A DNA stretch of 64,000 nucleotides, taken from positions 124,001 to 188,000 of the forward strand of contig NZ_FMWU01000009.1 of NCBI RefSeq assembly GCF_900103195.1, in the 5' to 3' direction. This DNA comes from Methylobacterium sp. UNC378MF. Its GTDB lineage: Bacteria > Pseudomonadota > Alphaproteobacteria > Rhizobiales > Beijerinckiaceae. Positions 63,713 to 64,000 of the stretch are shown in pieces (position 1 is the first letter of the stretch; each line of letters begins with the position of its first letter). The notes below the pieces were generated by a model. It was given only the letters and a program-made list of their open reading frames with translations, made no database searches and was not told the origin of the DNA. Position numbers and translations under genes: made by a program.

Positions 63713-64000
63713 TCAGCCGTTCGCCATGGCCTGGCGGAGACCGGCGCGGAAGGTGTCAATCGCTACCGGCTTGCCGCCGCGCTCGACGTGCCAGAAGGTC
63801 CAGCCGTTGCAGGCCGGCAAGCCCTGGACCAGGGCGCCAATCTTGTGGATCGAGCCGATGACGAGGCCGTTATCGAGCTGCCCGTCCGGGCGCACCGTCG
63901 CGCGGAAGCGTCGGCGCTCGTCGGTGACGATCTCGCCGGGGCGGATATGGCCCGCCTCGATCACCGACAGGAACGGCACCCGCGGCTCGGCGCGCTTGGT
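63713..64000 (-). CDS. ccrM: CcrM-type adenine DNA methyltransferase, 3' part only
   Basis: The C-terminal 95 residues of a gene that runs off the window edge; the frame is open to base 64000. The sequence VPFLSVIEAGHIRPGE, then GLVIGSIHKIGALVQGLPAC and NGWTFWHVERGGKPVAIDTF, matches the C-terminal RAMA-type domain of CcrM (GANTC methylase). The catalytic domain lies outside. CcrM methylates GANTC late in the cell cycle and is essential or important in many alphaproteobacteria. It is convergent with mutY, a conserved neighbour in Hyphomicrobiales. Confidence 0.85.
   Translation of the reverse strand, partial: TKRAEPRVPFLSVIEAGHIRPGEIVTDERRRFRATVRPDGQLDNGLVIGSIHKIGALVQGLPACNGWTFWHVERGGKPVAIDTFRAGLRQAMANG

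Overview
The window is high-GC alphaproteobacterial chromosome, most likely from Methylobacterium/Methylorubrum or a close relative in the Hyphomicrobiales. That placement is inferred from gene content and synteny: the split atpI-B-E-F'-F operon, the cysteine desulfurase-sufBCD-sufS-DUF59 operon with Irr-type (ICE) boxes, xerD divergent from aroK-aroB, dsbA-DUF721 divergent from mutY next to a CcrM-type methyltransferase, and many small DUF proteins (DUF2934, DUF6481, DUF6894). No phage, transposase or CRISPR array was seen. It reads as core chromosome with a few loosely packed, accessory-like stretches.

Layout. 1-3.7 kb: small secreted, coiled or lysine/alanine-rich proteins, a decayed HAD phosphatase gene, and a gene-poor stretch holding a 21-bp perfect inverted repeat. 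3.7-11.6 kb: an atzG-atzE-atzH-like amidohydrolase set followed by a complete peptide/nickel-type ABC importer, which suggests uptake and hydrolysis of a ureido or amide compound. 11.7-20.4 kb: an uncharacterised glycosyltransferase-like protein with a zinc-ribbon membrane protein; a MocR regulator divergent from a PaiB/acetyltransferase pair across an AAAGTGG-type operator; a GMC oxidoreductase coupled to an unusual hydrolase/small-subunit fusion; and an acetyltransferase. 20.5-26.7 kb: xseA, two MFS transporters and several tiny genes, one resembling ribosome modulation factor.

26.7-32.3 kb: a sugar-nucleotide epimerase, a periplasmic cytochrome c, an OhrR-type regulator, xerD, aroK-aroB and a tRNA-Thr(CGT). 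32.4-36.7 kb: a tightly overlapped Mrp-type cation/proton antiporter operon in which the large MrpA subunit is reduced to its C-terminal modules. 36.8-41.3 kb: a Nudix hydrolase, a thiolase, O-acetylhomoserine sulfhydrylase, a lone receiver domain and an alpha/beta hydrolase. 41.4-48.5 kb: the SUF iron-sulfur operon behind two ICE boxes.

48.7-52.1 kb: small orphan membrane and regulatory proteins and a two-gene ABC exporter. 52.1-57.6 kb: a hydrolase, an FkbM methyltransferase, sfsA, a CinA-type domain protein, a formate/nitrite-type channel and a type II NADH dehydrogenase-like protein. 57.8-60.7 kb: the F0 ATP synthase operon with a near-consensus promoter and a terminator. 60.8-64 kb: dsbA, DUF721 and mutY with an AT-hook tail, then the 3' end of a ccrM-like gene running off the window. 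Two sites in the window fit the CtrA consensus fully or nearly, in keeping with a CtrA/CcrM cell-cycle circuit.
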